Assembly (NCBI GenBank): GCA_022508635.1
Contig: JAFLUV010000004.1
Location: 1 to 26,729, forward strand
Length of the DNA: 26,729 nucleotides
Direction of reading: 5' to 3'
DNA from: Prevotellaceae bacterium
Lineage (GTDB): Bacteria > Bacteroidota > Bacteroidia > Bacteroidales > Bacteroidaceae
The position numbers and the translations under genes were made by a program. The notes under the pieces were generated by a model. The model saw nothing but the letters and a program-made list of their open reading frames with translations. It was not told where the DNA came from and searched no databases. Shown here in pieces: positions 8,658 to 16,858 of the stretch. Each line of letters begins with the position of its first letter. Position 1 is the first letter of the stretch.

Positions 8658-8670
8658 GCTCCGGCTTAGA
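8653..8670. terminator. Hairpin spanning both stop codons of two convergent genes
   Basis: TCTAAGC-TCCG-GCTTAGA is a perfect 7-bp stem with a 4-base loop. On the plus strand the loop is C(UCCG)G, a member of the very stable UNCG tetraloop class. The TAA stop of araC (8655-8657) lies in the left arm and the stop of the minus-strand outer membrane protein (8666-8668) in the right arm. No T-run follows on either strand, so it is not a canonical intrinsic terminator; it may be a weak terminator or protect the 3' ends. Confidence 0.5.
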
Positions 8671-11600
8671 ACCTTCCGCCACGACCACCACCCATACCGC
8701 CGGAACCACCTCCATTGAAACCTGCTGCACGAGCCTCCTTGCTGCCCATGAGATTGAAACGATAGATAAGGTGTACCATAACATAGCTGTGGATAGCGTT
8801 TGTCCATGTGTCGCTACGGTTTGTCGCGCTATAGTAGCGACTGATGCTCGAGCGATTACGTAAGATGTCATACCATTGCACACTAACCGTCGCATTCTTC
8901 TGTTTAAGGAAGTTCTGACTAAGTTGTGCGTTCCAGATAAGTTCGTTGGTATTCATCGAAGCATCATCATAGCCGCGACGGCTTTGCTGAGAAATGTCAC
9001 TACTAAACTGCATGTCCCAAGGTGTATTAATGACAACATTGCCACCATAATTGTAGAACCAAGTATCACGATTACCGTTTTTCTGCATATCATTGCGTGC
9101 ATGTTGATAATTCATACCACCATTCACACCAACTTCTATCAAATCATTGCGATAGTTCAAGCGCAGATTCTCACCAAGCTCCGTACTTTTTGTAGTGGCC
9201 TTTTTAAGCAGGCCACTTGCATCCATGTAGCCAAAAAGCCCGTTCATATCCACTTGTGGCAGAAGGAACTGCTGTGCCTCTGCATCAAGATCACTGCTGA
9301 TATAGCCAACATTGTTGGAATGATTAATATTCTGTGACCAGTTGAGATTGATATGCTTCGCTTTGTCCAAAGCAGTATTATAGCCCATCCATGTACGCAC
9401 GTTCCATGACCCACTGATGTTCATCGGACGGCTGTAGCTGATACCAGATTCGGTATCGTAGATGGTAGCATTGCTTATGGCACGGCGTGTCATGCCGCCC
9501 CATAGACCAGCAAACCATCCCATTTGTTTATCTGCGATGTAGTCGTTATACTCCACATTGAAGTTGTCGTCCCAAGAACTTTTTAACCCAGCGTTACCCG
9601 TACTGATATAGAGTGGATTGCTATTATCCATCACCTCAATAAGATTTGTCATCGAAGGCTGTGACATACGGCCGTTATAACGGACGCGCACCTGGCCAGT
9701 ATTCGTCTTCCAGCGGAGATTGAGACGAGGTGCCCAGTTCTGGATATGGCGCGTGGTGTCGATGTGAATGCCACGTTTCTCATACTCCATATTAGTGCGC
9801 TGAGGCTGCCAATTTACACCCATATTGAAGTTGAACTCCTGCCCGTTCTCAAGCTTATTGTTATAGCGAAGCATCATGTTGACCGACTGGTTGAACTCCT
9901 TGTAAGTTGCATACTGACTATTCATCGCATCGCGTACTAAGTTGGATAAGTCTATGCCATAGCTTTCAAAGCTCATACCGTTGTATGTTCCGTTGTAGAG
10001 ATCTACAGCCGTAGCATCGGTAAGTCCTTTTTCTCGTAGCGCGTCTTCCAACTTATCATAGACCATCATCTCACGGTCACTATCCTGAAAACGATACTGT
10101 CCCTGATAGCTAAATTGCACATAGGTTCCTTTCAATATGGGCTCGGTATAGCTGACGCGACCCTGAACGCTGTAATTCTTCGAAGGAGACGACGTGTTCT
10201 GATAGTCAGCATTCAGTTCGTCTGTAGTTCGCTGATAGTACCGTACCATAGAACGACTATAGGATTTGTTGTCCGACTCGCTATAGGAGCCATCCACGTT
10301 GAAGGTAAGATTTCTGCCCGGCACGACAAGGCGACGATTAATCTGTAATTCACCACTTACGCTGTTGTTGTAACTGTTACCATTGTTCAGACGTTCGTTG
10401 CCATTAACACGGATATCGTTCGGGTCACTCCATGCCTTGTACTCTTCAACGGGATCTGTCAGTCCTGCCTCAAATGGACTCTGGTTGAACGTAACACTAT
10501 GACTATGTGAGAAGGAATTTCCGTCCGAATGGCTGAAATTGGGACGGAATAAAATGTTGGTCATGCTATCGGGAAACCACTCAACACGGAAATTGGCATT
10601 GACGTTCTGGTTCCAGTTGGTGCCTTGGTTCTTGGAATTGGAGAACTGACTTGTTCCCGATGGTAGGAACATTTCGCTGTTTGTGCGTGTCTGCGACTCA
10701 TTGTCCCTGCTGCCATAACGCACATTGCCACCTACCTTCAATAGACCGGCAGAATAATCTGGCTTACCATTCTCCCAAGCAAAGGTCGCACCGCCCATCG
10801 TGCTGGTAGTAATGTCATTGCCTCCGCCTCCCCAACGTCCGCCAAAATCGTTGACATTGTTACGACTACCAATGATGGACATGTAGCTATTGTCTAAAAA
10901 ACGATTTACGTTGAACTTACCAGAATAGCGATCCTCGCTGCCGTAGGCTCCGTCGATATTGCCTACCCAGCCTTCCTTCATGCCCTTCTTGACAGAAAGG
11001 TCAAGTACCGTCTCCTCTTCGCCATCGTCAATGCCTGTAATGCGCGAATAGTCACTTTTCTTATCGTATGACTTAAGTTTCTTGATGAGTTTTGACGGCA
11101 GATTCTTCATCGCCATCTTCGTGTCGTTCTGGAAATACTCCTTACCGTCGACCATTATCTTGGTAACGCTTTTGCCGTTAATTTTGATGTTGCCGTCGTC
11201 GTCGATTTCTGCTCCTGGAAGTTTTTTGACAAGCTCTTCCAGCATTGAGCCTTCGGGCAGTCGATAAGCATCAGCGTTGAAGATAAAGGTGTCTGCTTTC
11301 ATCTCTACCTGAGCCAGTTTTGCTGTCACTTCTGCCTCCTTGAGCACACTACTATTCTCTTCAAGGGTAACAGATCCCAGATTCACGGATTTGTTATTCT
11401 TGGGCAACGTGATGTTGCGATAATATGTACGGAATCCCATGTAACTGACACGGAAGATATAGTTACCAGCCTTGACAGCAGGAAGTTTGAACTTACCCTC
11501 TATGTCGGAAGAAACACCCGTAACCTGTGCGCTATCCTTCGGTTGGAGCAGCACGACGGAAGCTCCTGTCAAAGGTTCGTTAAGTGCGCCATCCATGATA

Positions 11601-11683
11601 AGACCGCTGACAGTAACCTTTTGTGCCACAGCCATGAGCGAGCAAAGGCAGAGTATGATGAACGTTGAAAATCTGTGTTTCAT
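8666..11683 (-). CDS. Outer membrane beta-barrel protein with CarboxypepD_reg-like N-terminal domain
   Basis: 1005 residues. A signal peptide (about 1-20, cleavage after AVA) is followed by a CarboxypepD_reg-like beta-sandwich (about 22-105: VSGLIMDG...LTGASVVL...VSYMGFRTYYRNI). A plug-like segment comes next (about 115-215: VEMKADTFIFNADAYRLPEGSMLEEL and GKSVTKIMVDGKEYF, cut here to key stretches), then a long Asn/Ser/Tyr-rich beta-barrel typical of the OMP_b-brl_3 / TonB-dependent-receptor-like family of Bacteroidetes. The C-terminus is a Gly-rich tail (FNGGGSGGMGGGRGGRF) ending in Phe. These proteins sit in the outer membrane; the substrate is unknown, and there is no SusD partner, which argues against a standard polysaccharide-utilisation SusC. 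It lies 62 bases after pyrC on the same strand with no clear promoter between, so read-through is possible. Confidence 0.88.
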   Translation of the reverse strand: MKHRFSTFIILCLCSLMAVAQKVTVSGLIMDGALNEPLTGASVVLLQPKDSAQVTGVSSDIEGKFKLPAVKAGNYIFRVSYMGFRTYYRNITLPKNNKSVNLGSVTLEENSSVLKEAEVTAKLAQVEMKADTFIFNADAYRLPEGSMLEELVKKLPGAEIDDDGNIKINGKSVTKIMVDGKEYFQNDTKMAMKNLPSKLIKKLKSYDKKSDYSRITGIDDGEEETVLDLSVKKGMKEGWVGNIDGAYGSEDRYSGKFNVNRFLDNSYMSIIGSRNNVNDFGGRWGGGGNDITTSTMGGATFAWENGKPDYSAGLLKVGGNVRYGSRDNESQTRTNSEMFLPSGTSQFSNSKNQGTNWNQNVNANFRVEWFPDSMTNILFRPNFSHSDGNSFSHSHSVTFNQSPFEAGLTDPVEEYKAWSDPNDIRVNGNERLNNGNSYNNSVSGELQINRRLVVPGRNLTFNVDGSYSESDNKSYSRSMVRYYQRTTDELNADYQNTSSPSKNYSVQGRVSYTEPILKGTYVQFSYQGQYRFQDSDREMMVYDKLEDALREKGLTDATAVDLYNGTYNGMSFESYGIDLSNLVRDAMNSQYATYKEFNQSVNMMLRYNNKLENGQEFNFNMGVNWQPQRTNMEYEKRGIHIDTTRHIQNWAPRLNLRWKTNTGQVRVRYNGRMSQPSMTNLIEVMDNSNPLYISTGNAGLKSSWDDNFNVEYNDYIADKQMGWFAGLWGGMTRRAISNATIYDTESGISYSRPMNISGSWNVRTWMGYNTALDKAKHINLNWSQNINHSNNVGYISSDLDAEAQQFLLPQVDMNGLFGYMDASGLLKKATTKSTELGENLRLNYRNDLIEVGVNGGMNYQHARNDMQKNGNRDTWFYNYGGNVVINTPWDMQFSSDISQQSRRGYDDASMNTNELIWNAQLSQNFLKQKNATVSVQWYDILRNRSSISRYYSATNRSDTWTNAIHSYVMVHLIYRFNLMGSKEARAAGFNGGGSGGMGGGRGGRF

Positions 11684-11745
11684 TGAATTCTTTATTTCTG
11701 TTAGCCAATACCTATTTTATTGTTATTGCTGACCCGAATACTTTT

Positions 11746-13170
11746 TTAGACAATCCCTTTGGGAAAAGGTTTATTGTGGTTCGCGAAAAAAACCTTTTCT
11801 CCCCGAGGAGTGGAGATAAGGGAGGTGCCATCCCATACAATATAACCGCCTACCCAGGTCTTTTCCACCTGCCACTCCATGGTGCGCCCTTCTAAAGGAC
11901 TCCATCCGCAACGACTTTCGACACAGTCTTTCGTCACCGTCCATGCCTTACGGCGCACCAAGGCGAGGTCTGCCTTGTAGCCTTCACGGATGAAGCCACG
12001 CTCTGCGATGCGGTAAAGACGAGCCGGATTATGGCACATCAGTTCCACAACCCGCTCTATGCTAAGCACATCATCTTCTTTTACCTTTGAACCATCTGCC
12101 AGTGTTAGCATGGCAGGCAGGGAGAACTGTACCATCGGCATTCCGCTTACAGCTTTCAACAAGCCGCCTTCCTTTTCTTCAAGCAGGTGGGGCGCATGAT
12201 CTGTGGCTATCGTCCTGATGCGTCCGTCGGTGAGGGCATGGCGTAAAGCATCTCTGTCTGCAGCGGTCTTGATTGCCGGGTTGCACTTTATGCGTGTACC
12301 AAGTGTCTGATAGTCCTCATCCGTAAAAAGCAAGTGCGGCACACAGACCTCTGCCGTAATGCGTTCGTCATCAGGCAGAAAGAGATTTAATTCCCTTGCC
12401 GTCGTGATGTGTGCCACATGCAAGCGTGCTCCTTTTTCTTCCGTTGCAAGACGTACGGCAAGCTCAGTGCTTCGGAAACATGCCTCGTGGTCTCGAATGA
12501 GAGAATGCAGACGAATAGGGAAATCTTCTCCCTCCGCATGGGAAGCGAACTTCTGAAAGATGCCTTCGCCCTTGGTAAGCGCCTGAGTGAGGCTCTGTAT
12601 GCGTGCGGCGTCCTCGCAATGCGTCACTATTAGGGCGGGCGATTCGCTAAAGATGCGATGGAGCACTTCCTCACGGTCGACAAGCATATTGCCCGTACTG
12701 CTTCCCATAAAGAGTTTCACGCCTGGGCATTGTGTGGTATCCAAGCGCTTGATTTCTTCAATGTTGTCATTGGTAGCACCAAGGAAGAATCCATAGTTCA
12801 CATAGCATCGTCCCTCGGCAAGCGCATAACGATCCTGCAAGAGACGTCGCGTTGTAGTCTGTGGTATGACGTTAGGCATGTCAAGCAACGTAGTCACACC
12901 ACCCCGTGCAGCGGCTCGCGTCTCGCTTTCCATATTGGCTTTATGCGTGAGACCCGGCTCTCGCATGTGTACATGTCCGTCTATGGCACCTGGCAAAAGC
13001 AATGCGCCCTCTGCCTCCACCACTTCATCGCCATCTCGGACAGCCAGTTCATTGTCTTTTGCTATCTCGGCAATGCGTCCGGACTCAATGCGGACAGATG
13101 CCAGGAAACGGATGCCCTCATTTACGATAGTGGCGTTCTGTATGATAGTGTTGCCTGTTTTCATGTGCAT
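11746..13170 (-). CDS. pyrC: Dihydroorotase
   Basis: Cyclises N-carbamoyl-aspartate to dihydroorotate, the third step of de novo pyrimidine synthesis, in the cytosol. At 474 residues it belongs to the class I/amidohydrolase type. The metal-binding GAIDGHVHMREPG has His66 and His68. GVKLFMGSS carries Lys152 at the carbamylated-lysine position, further metal histidines are His184 (IVTHCED) and His254 (LHVAHITT), and the catalytic aspartate is in ATDHAPH (Asp324). All key residues are present, so it should be active and not a PyrC-like non-catalytic partner. Two in-frame ATGs, 13170 and 13164, are both compatible with the promoter; the second gives an N-terminus of MKTGNTII. It is divergent from guaA, pairing pyrimidine and purine synthesis. 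Confidence 0.95.
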   Translation of the reverse strand: MHMKTGNTIIQNATIVNEGIRFLASVRIESGRIAEIAKDNELAVRDGDEVVEAEGALLLPGAIDGHVHMREPGLTHKANMESETRAAARGGVTTLLDMPNVIPQTTTRRLLQDRYALAEGRCYVNYGFFLGATNDNIEEIKRLDTTQCPGVKLFMGSSTGNMLVDREEVLHRIFSESPALIVTHCEDAARIQSLTQALTKGEGIFQKFASHAEGEDFPIRLHSLIRDHEACFRSTELAVRLATEEKGARLHVAHITTARELNLFLPDDERITAEVCVPHLLFTDEDYQTLGTRIKCNPAIKTAADRDALRHALTDGRIRTIATDHAPHLLEEKEGGLLKAVSGMPMVQFSLPAMLTLADGSKVKEDDVLSIERVVELMCHNPARLYRIAERGFIREGYKADLALVRRKAWTVTKDCVESRCGWSPLEGRTMEWQVEKTWVGGYIVWDGTSLISTPRGEKVFFANHNKPFPKGIV

Positions 13171-13197
13171 TTTGGTTCAGTCGGTATTTTCCTCGCG

Positions 13198-13229
13198 CAA
13201 AATTACCACTTTTCCTGCTACATAACAAG
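13198..13229 (-). promoter_or_regulatory. Bacteroidetes-type promoter of pyrC
   Basis: On the minus strand CTTG at 13229-13226, a 20-base spacer, then TAATTTTG at 13205-13198, an exact TAnnTTTG. Transcription would start near 13192, about 22 bases before the ATG at 13170. Confidence 0.65.
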
Positions 13230-13269
13230 ACCTGCGACTGTTTTTCGCTTCCAAAGCAAAAAAACTGCC

Positions 13270-13335
13270 TAACTGGGCAGTAATTTTTTCTTAACTAAGG
13301 AGTAAAATTTTCCTAACTGAGGCGTAAATCGTTGC
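13270..13335. repeat. Three tandem imperfect 22-bp repeats in the pyrC-guaA intergenic region
   Basis: Units begin at 13270, 13292 and 13314, exactly 22 bases apart. They read TAACTGGGCAGTAATTTTTT.., TAACTAAGGAGTAAAATTTT.. and TAACTGAGGCGTAAATCGTT... The shared core is TAACTnnGGnGTAAnTTTTT with drift in the third copy. A 22-bp period equals about two helical turns, so the TAACT cores would lie on one face of the DNA. They lie upstream of the guaA promoter and upstream of the pyrC promoter on the other strand. Tandem regulator sites are possible; function unknown. Confidence 0.6.
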
Positions 13336-13356
13336 CGCAAAATTTTCTGTGAAACC

Positions 13357-13388
13357 TTTCCATTCCTCATGTTTTTTTCGTACCTTTG
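13357..13388 (+). promoter_or_regulatory. Probable promoter of guaA
   Basis: TACCTTTG at 13381-13388 is an exact -7 match. TTTC at 13357-13360 is a weak -33 at 20-base spacing. The leader to the ATG at 13453 would be about 58 bases; I see no purine-riboswitch fold in it. Confidence 0.6.
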
Positions 13389-13452
13389 TCCCCCAAAGAG
13401 GGAAACGTCTAACCTGACCATAGTCCCTTATACACATTAATTTAATTATAAC

Positions 13453-15027
13453 ATGCAGCAACAGAAGATAATCATCTTGGATTTTGGCTCGCAGACAACG
13501 CAACTCATTGCCCGCCGCCTGCGCGAGCTTGACACATTCTGCGAGATACTACCCTACAACAAATTCCCGGAGGGCGACCCCGATGTCATTGGAGTCATCT
13601 TGGCAGGCAGTCCCTATAGCGTCTACGACCCCGAAGCTTTCCGCGTTGATCTCAGCCAGTTCCGAGGCCGCATGCCTATTTTGGGCATCTGCTACGGAGC
13701 ACAGTTCATGAGCCACACACTGGGTGGCAAAGTAGAGCCAGCAAGCAGTCGTGAATACGGACGTGCCAACCTCTCCACTATAAACATGAACGACCCGCTC
13801 TTCAAGGGTTTCGACGAAAACAGCCAAGTATGGATGAGCCACGGCGACACCATCACGGCTCTGCCCGAAGGCTTCCACGCCATTGCCAGCACTGAAAAGG
13901 TGAAGTATGCAGCATACGCCGCAGATGCCGAACAAATCTGGGGTGTACAGTTCCACCCCGAAGTATTCCACTCGCTGCAAGGCACGCTGCTCCTGAAAAA
14001 CTTTGTAGTGGATATTTGCGGAAGTCGCCAAGACTGGTCGCCGGCCAACTTCATTGAGACAACCGTTGCCGAACTACGAGAACAGATAGGAAAAGACCAC
14101 GTCATACTCGGCCTCTCGGGCGGAGTGGACAGCAGTGTAGCTGCCGTCCTGCTGAACCGCGCCATTGGCAATCGCCTGACCTGCATCTTCGTAGATCACG
14201 GCATGCTACGCAAGAACGAGTTCCGCAACGTGATGAAAGACTACGAATGCCTAGGACTGAACGTCATCGGCGTAGATGCCAGCCAACGCTTCTTCCGCGA
14301 CTTAGAAGGCATAACCGACCCCGAAACGAAGCGTAAGATTATCGGTCGCGACTTCATCGAAGTATTCAATGCCGAGGTAGCAAAACTGACTAGCAAACAA
14401 GCAGGCAGGAAAGATCCAGAAACCGACGACTCGCCAGCAAGATATTGGCTGGCACAAGGCACCATCTATCCCGACCGCATCGAAAGCCTCAACATCACAG
14501 GAAAAGTCATTAAAAGTCATCATAATGTAGGCGGCTTGCCTGAGGAAATGAACCTCAAGCTGTGCGAACCGCTGAAATGGCTTTTCAAAGACGAAGTGCG
14601 TCGTGTAGGTCGGCAGTTAGGCATTCCCGAACACCTCATTGGCAGGCATCCCTTCCCAGGTCCGGGGCTTGCCGTCCGCATCCTCGGCGCTATCACTCCC
14701 GAAAAGGTACGTATCCTGCAGGATGCTGATGACATCTTCATCCAAGGCCTGCGTGACTGGGGGCTTTACGACCAGATATGGCAGGCAGGTGCCATCCTGC
14801 TCTCCGATGTGCGAAGCGTTGGCGTAATGGGCGATGAACGCACCTACGAGAATCCCGTGGCACTGCGTGCCGTAACCAGCACCGATGCCATGACAGCCGA
14901 CTGGGCACACCTACCCTATGACTTCATGGCTAAAGTCTCGAACGACATCATTAACAAGGTCAAAGGGGTCAATCGCGTTTGTTATGACATTTCCTCAAAA
15001 CCACCTTCAACAATAGAGTGGGAATAG
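13453..15027 (+). CDS. guaA: GMP synthase (glutamine-hydrolysing)
   Basis: Converts XMP to GMP using ATP and glutamine, the last step of guanine nucleotide synthesis. The 524-residue length matches the single-chain two-domain form. The N-terminal class I glutamine amidotransferase has nucleophile Cys80 (GICYGAQF) and the His168/Glu170 pair (QFHPEV). The ATP-pyrophosphatase domain has the P-loop SGGVDSS at 222-228. The C-terminal dimerisation domain includes RHPFPGPGLAVRILG and ends in the family-typical IEWE. The start at 13453 matches the conserved MQQQKIIILDFGSQ N-terminus. It is divergent from pyrC and ends at a terminator shared with the convergent lipoprotein gene. Confidence 0.98.
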   Translation: MQQQKIIILDFGSQTTQLIARRLRELDTFCEILPYNKFPEGDPDVIGVILAGSPYSVYDPEAFRVDLSQFRGRMPILGICYGAQFMSHTLGGKVEPASSREYGRANLSTINMNDPLFKGFDENSQVWMSHGDTITALPEGFHAIASTEKVKYAAYAADAEQIWGVQFHPEVFHSLQGTLLLKNFVVDICGSRQDWSPANFIETTVAELREQIGKDHVILGLSGGVDSSVAAVLLNRAIGNRLTCIFVDHGMLRKNEFRNVMKDYECLGLNVIGVDASQRFFRDLEGITDPETKRKIIGRDFIEVFNAEVAKLTSKQAGRKDPETDDSPARYWLAQGTIYPDRIESLNITGKVIKSHHNVGGLPEEMNLKLCEPLKWLFKDEVRRVGRQLGIPEHLIGRHPFPGPGLAVRILGAITPEKVRILQDADDIFIQGLRDWGLYDQIWQAGAILLSDVRSVGVMGDERTYENPVALRAVTSTDAMTADWAHLPYDFMAKVSNDIINKVKGVNRVCYDISSKPPSTIEWE

Positions 15028-15037
15028 GAAAATTAAA

Positions 15038-15070
15038 AAGAGGGTCACACCGATTAGGCAAGACCCTCTT
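15038..15070. terminator. Bidirectional intrinsic terminator between guaA and the Cys-rich lipoprotein gene
   Basis: AAGAGGGTC (15038-15046) pairs perfectly with GACCCTCTT (15062-15070) across a 15-base loop. The plus strand continues with a T-rich CTTAAACTTTTA and the minus strand with TTTTTAATTTT, so it can stop transcription from both sides. Confidence 0.8.
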
Positions 15071-15094
15071 AAACTTTTATGCTCGAAATGTTGA

Positions 15095-15286
15095 TTATTC
15101 AGCAACTGGGCAAGTAACGGTATCTGCACAGCAGCTATCGTTACAGCAGCTGTCGTCACCGCAGCAAGCAACCTCTTCAACAGCAACAGTATCACTATCG
15201 CAGCAAGAACCCTTTTCTGTTTTCTGGCCACAAGAGGCGAAAGATACAGCAGCAACAACTGCGAACATAAATGCTAACTTCTTCAT
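15095..15286 (-). CDS. Small cysteine-rich lipoprotein with paired cysteines
   Basis: 63 residues. MKKLAFMFAVVAAVSFASC is a lipoprotein signal peptide with a lipobox-like SFASC (lipidated Cys19), so the mature part of about 45 residues would be membrane-anchored in the periplasm or on the surface. It holds nine more cysteines, eight of them in four CC pairs (28-29, 41-42, 47-48, 52-53) plus Cys59, among many Asp/Glu residues. The frame is open further upstream, but the ATG at 15286 gives the signal peptide and fits a promoter just before it. I do not recognise a family; metal or redox binding is suggested by composition only. It is convergent to guaA and divergent from mtaB. Confidence 0.8.
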   Translation of the reverse strand: MKKLAFMFAVVAAVSFASCGQKTEKGSCCDSDTVAVEEVACCGDDSCCNDSCCADTVTCPVAE

Positions 15287-15337
15287 TTTTCTTTTGTTTT
15301 TAAGTTGTAAAACAATCAATTGCTTATTAAAACGCTG

Positions 15338-15370
15338 CAAAGGTACGACGATTTTATGAATTACATGCAA
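15338..15370 (-). promoter_or_regulatory. Probable promoter of the Cys-rich lipoprotein gene
   Basis: On the minus strand TTG at 15370-15368, a 22-base spacer, then TACCTTTG at 15345-15338 (exact -7 consensus). The leader to the ATG at 15286 would be about 45 bases and A-rich. Confidence 0.6.
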
Positions 15371-15460
15371 CTTTTCATAAACTTTTTTTCTCTTTTTTAA
15401 CGAACGGCTTATTAAGCCACTGATATTCAGCAACGACATTTCTCTACGTTTCATATAAGA

Positions 15461-15492
15461 TTTGTATGAAACGGAAAAAAAACGTAACTTTG
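15461..15492 (+). promoter_or_regulatory. Consensus promoter ending 4 bases before the mtaB start codon
   Basis: TTTG at 15461-15464, a 20-base spacer, then TAACTTTG at 15485-15492: both elements match the Bacteroidetes consensus. The ATG of mtaB begins at 15497, about where transcription should start, so the message would have little or no leader. Confidence 0.8.
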
Positions 15493-15496
15493 CAGC

Positions 15497-16858
15497 ATGA
15501 ATATTCTAAGAGGGAAGAAGGCTGCATACTATACATTGGGCTGTAAACTGAACTTTGCTGAAACGAGCACAATTGGACAGCAGATGGAGGCGGCTGGGGT
15601 CAAGACAATCGGCAACAGGGAAGTGGCGGACATCTGCATCGTGAACACCTGTAGCGTGACTGAGGTGGCGGACAGCAAATGCCGACAAGCTATCAACCGC
15701 ATGGCACGCCGACATCCGGGTGCGCTGATGGTAGTAACCGGCTGCTATGCACAGCTCAAGCCAGAGCAAGTGGCAGCCCTTAATGCCGTAGACATCGTAA
15801 TAGGCGCAGAACAGAAGGGCGACATCCCTCACTACGTGGCAGAAGCATTAGCACGACGAAGCCAAGACTTGGACGTGGTGCCGACTACACATAAGCACAC
15901 CACAGTGCGCAGTACTGCCGACATACGTTCTTTTCATCCCAGCTGTGCCTGCGGCGAACGCACACGTTATTTCCTAAAGGTACAGGATGGCTGTGACTAC
16001 TATTGCACTTATTGCACCATACCTTTTGCCCGAGGACGCAGCCGCAATGGTACTATTGCCTCACTCACGAGCCAGGCAGAGGAGGCTGCAAAGCAGGGTG
16101 GCAAGGAGATAGTCCTGACGGGTGTCAACATCGGTGACTTTGGCAAAACGACAGGCGAATCGTTCATCGACCTGCTCCGTGCCCTTGATCAAGTAGAAGG
16201 CATCAAACGTTACCGTATCAGTAGTATCGAACCTAATCTGCTCACGGAAGAAATCATCAGCTTCTGTGCAGAAAGCCGCGCTTTCATGCCGCACTTCCAC
16301 ATTCCGCTACAAAGTGGCAGTGATGAAGTGCTACGCTTGATGCGCCGTCGTTACGATACGACATTCTTTGCCAAGAAGATAGCAGAGGTGCGCCGCTATA
16401 TCCCCGATGCTTTTATCGGCGTGGATGTTATCGTAGGGATGCGTGGCGAAACGGAGAGACTCTTTGCAGAGTCATATTCTTTCATGGAGGCATTGCCCGT
16501 GAGCCAGTATCATGTGTTCAGCTATAGTGAGCGACCCGGCACGAAGGCTCTGGAGATTCCCGGCATCGTCTCGCCTGAAGAGAAGCACGAACGTAGCAGG
16601 CAGGTCTTGGCACTGAGCGACACAAAACTACATACACATTATAATATATATAAAGGGCAGACACGTCCCGTCCTGCTGGAGCACAGCCGCAAGGGCAACG
16701 TACTGTATGGCTTCACCGACAATTACGTCAGGGTAAGCCTCACCACCGCCTCTGCCTCGAAGAGTGGGGAACTGGATAACACGATTGTCCCCATCTGCTT
16801 AGGCGAATGGAATGCAGCAGGCAATGCTTTGACAGGCCAGTTACAAAATCTGATATGA
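15497..16858 (+). CDS. mtaB: tRNA (N6-threonylcarbamoyladenosine(37)-C2)-methylthiotransferase
   Basis: Radical-SAM enzyme that adds a methylthio group to t6A37 of tRNAs reading ANN codons, giving ms2t6A. At 453 residues it has the three-domain layout. The N-terminal UPF0004 domain binds a second [4Fe-4S] cluster through Cys16, Cys52 and Cys83. The radical-SAM domain has CDYYCTYC (Cys166, 170, 173), followed by GRSRNG. A C-terminal TRAM-like region covers roughly 385-450. YTLGCKLN and the MRRRYDT segment place it with MtaB rather than MiaB or RimO. The start must be 15497, because the conserved YTLGCKLN begins at residue 12 and the next ATG lies beyond it. Its stop overlaps the start of the following glycosyltransferase (ATGA), so the two are translationally coupled. 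Confidence 0.94.
   Translation: MNILRGKKAAYYTLGCKLNFAETSTIGQQMEAAGVKTIGNREVADICIVNTCSVTEVADSKCRQAINRMARRHPGALMVVTGCYAQLKPEQVAALNAVDIVIGAEQKGDIPHYVAEALARRSQDLDVVPTTHKHTTVRSTADIRSFHPSCACGERTRYFLKVQDGCDYYCTYCTIPFARGRSRNGTIASLTSQAEEAAKQGGKEIVLTGVNIGDFGKTTGESFIDLLRALDQVEGIKRYRISSIEPNLLTEEIISFCAESRAFMPHFHIPLQSGSDEVLRLMRRRYDTTFFAKKIAEVRRYIPDAFIGVDVIVGMRGETERLFAESYSFMEALPVSQYHVFSYSERPGTKALEIPGIVSPEEKHERSRQVLALSDTKLHTHYNIYKGQTRPVLLEHSRKGNVLYGFTDNYVRVSLTTASASKSGELDNTIVPICLGEWNAAGNALTGQLQNLI

Noticed and set aside
8666..11683. SusC of a polysaccharide-utilisation locus
   Set aside because: No SusD gene is adjacent, and the barrel and plug-like sequence fit the OMP_b-brl family better than a SusC TonB-dependent transporter.
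12658..13272. A 204-codon plus-strand frame across the start of pyrC
   Set aside because: It mirrors pyrC codons, has no recognisable motif, and would run through the pyrC promoter.
13389..13452. Possible purine riboswitch in the guaA leader
   Set aside because: The leader is about 60 bases and shows no three-way-junction pattern or conserved purine-aptamer core.
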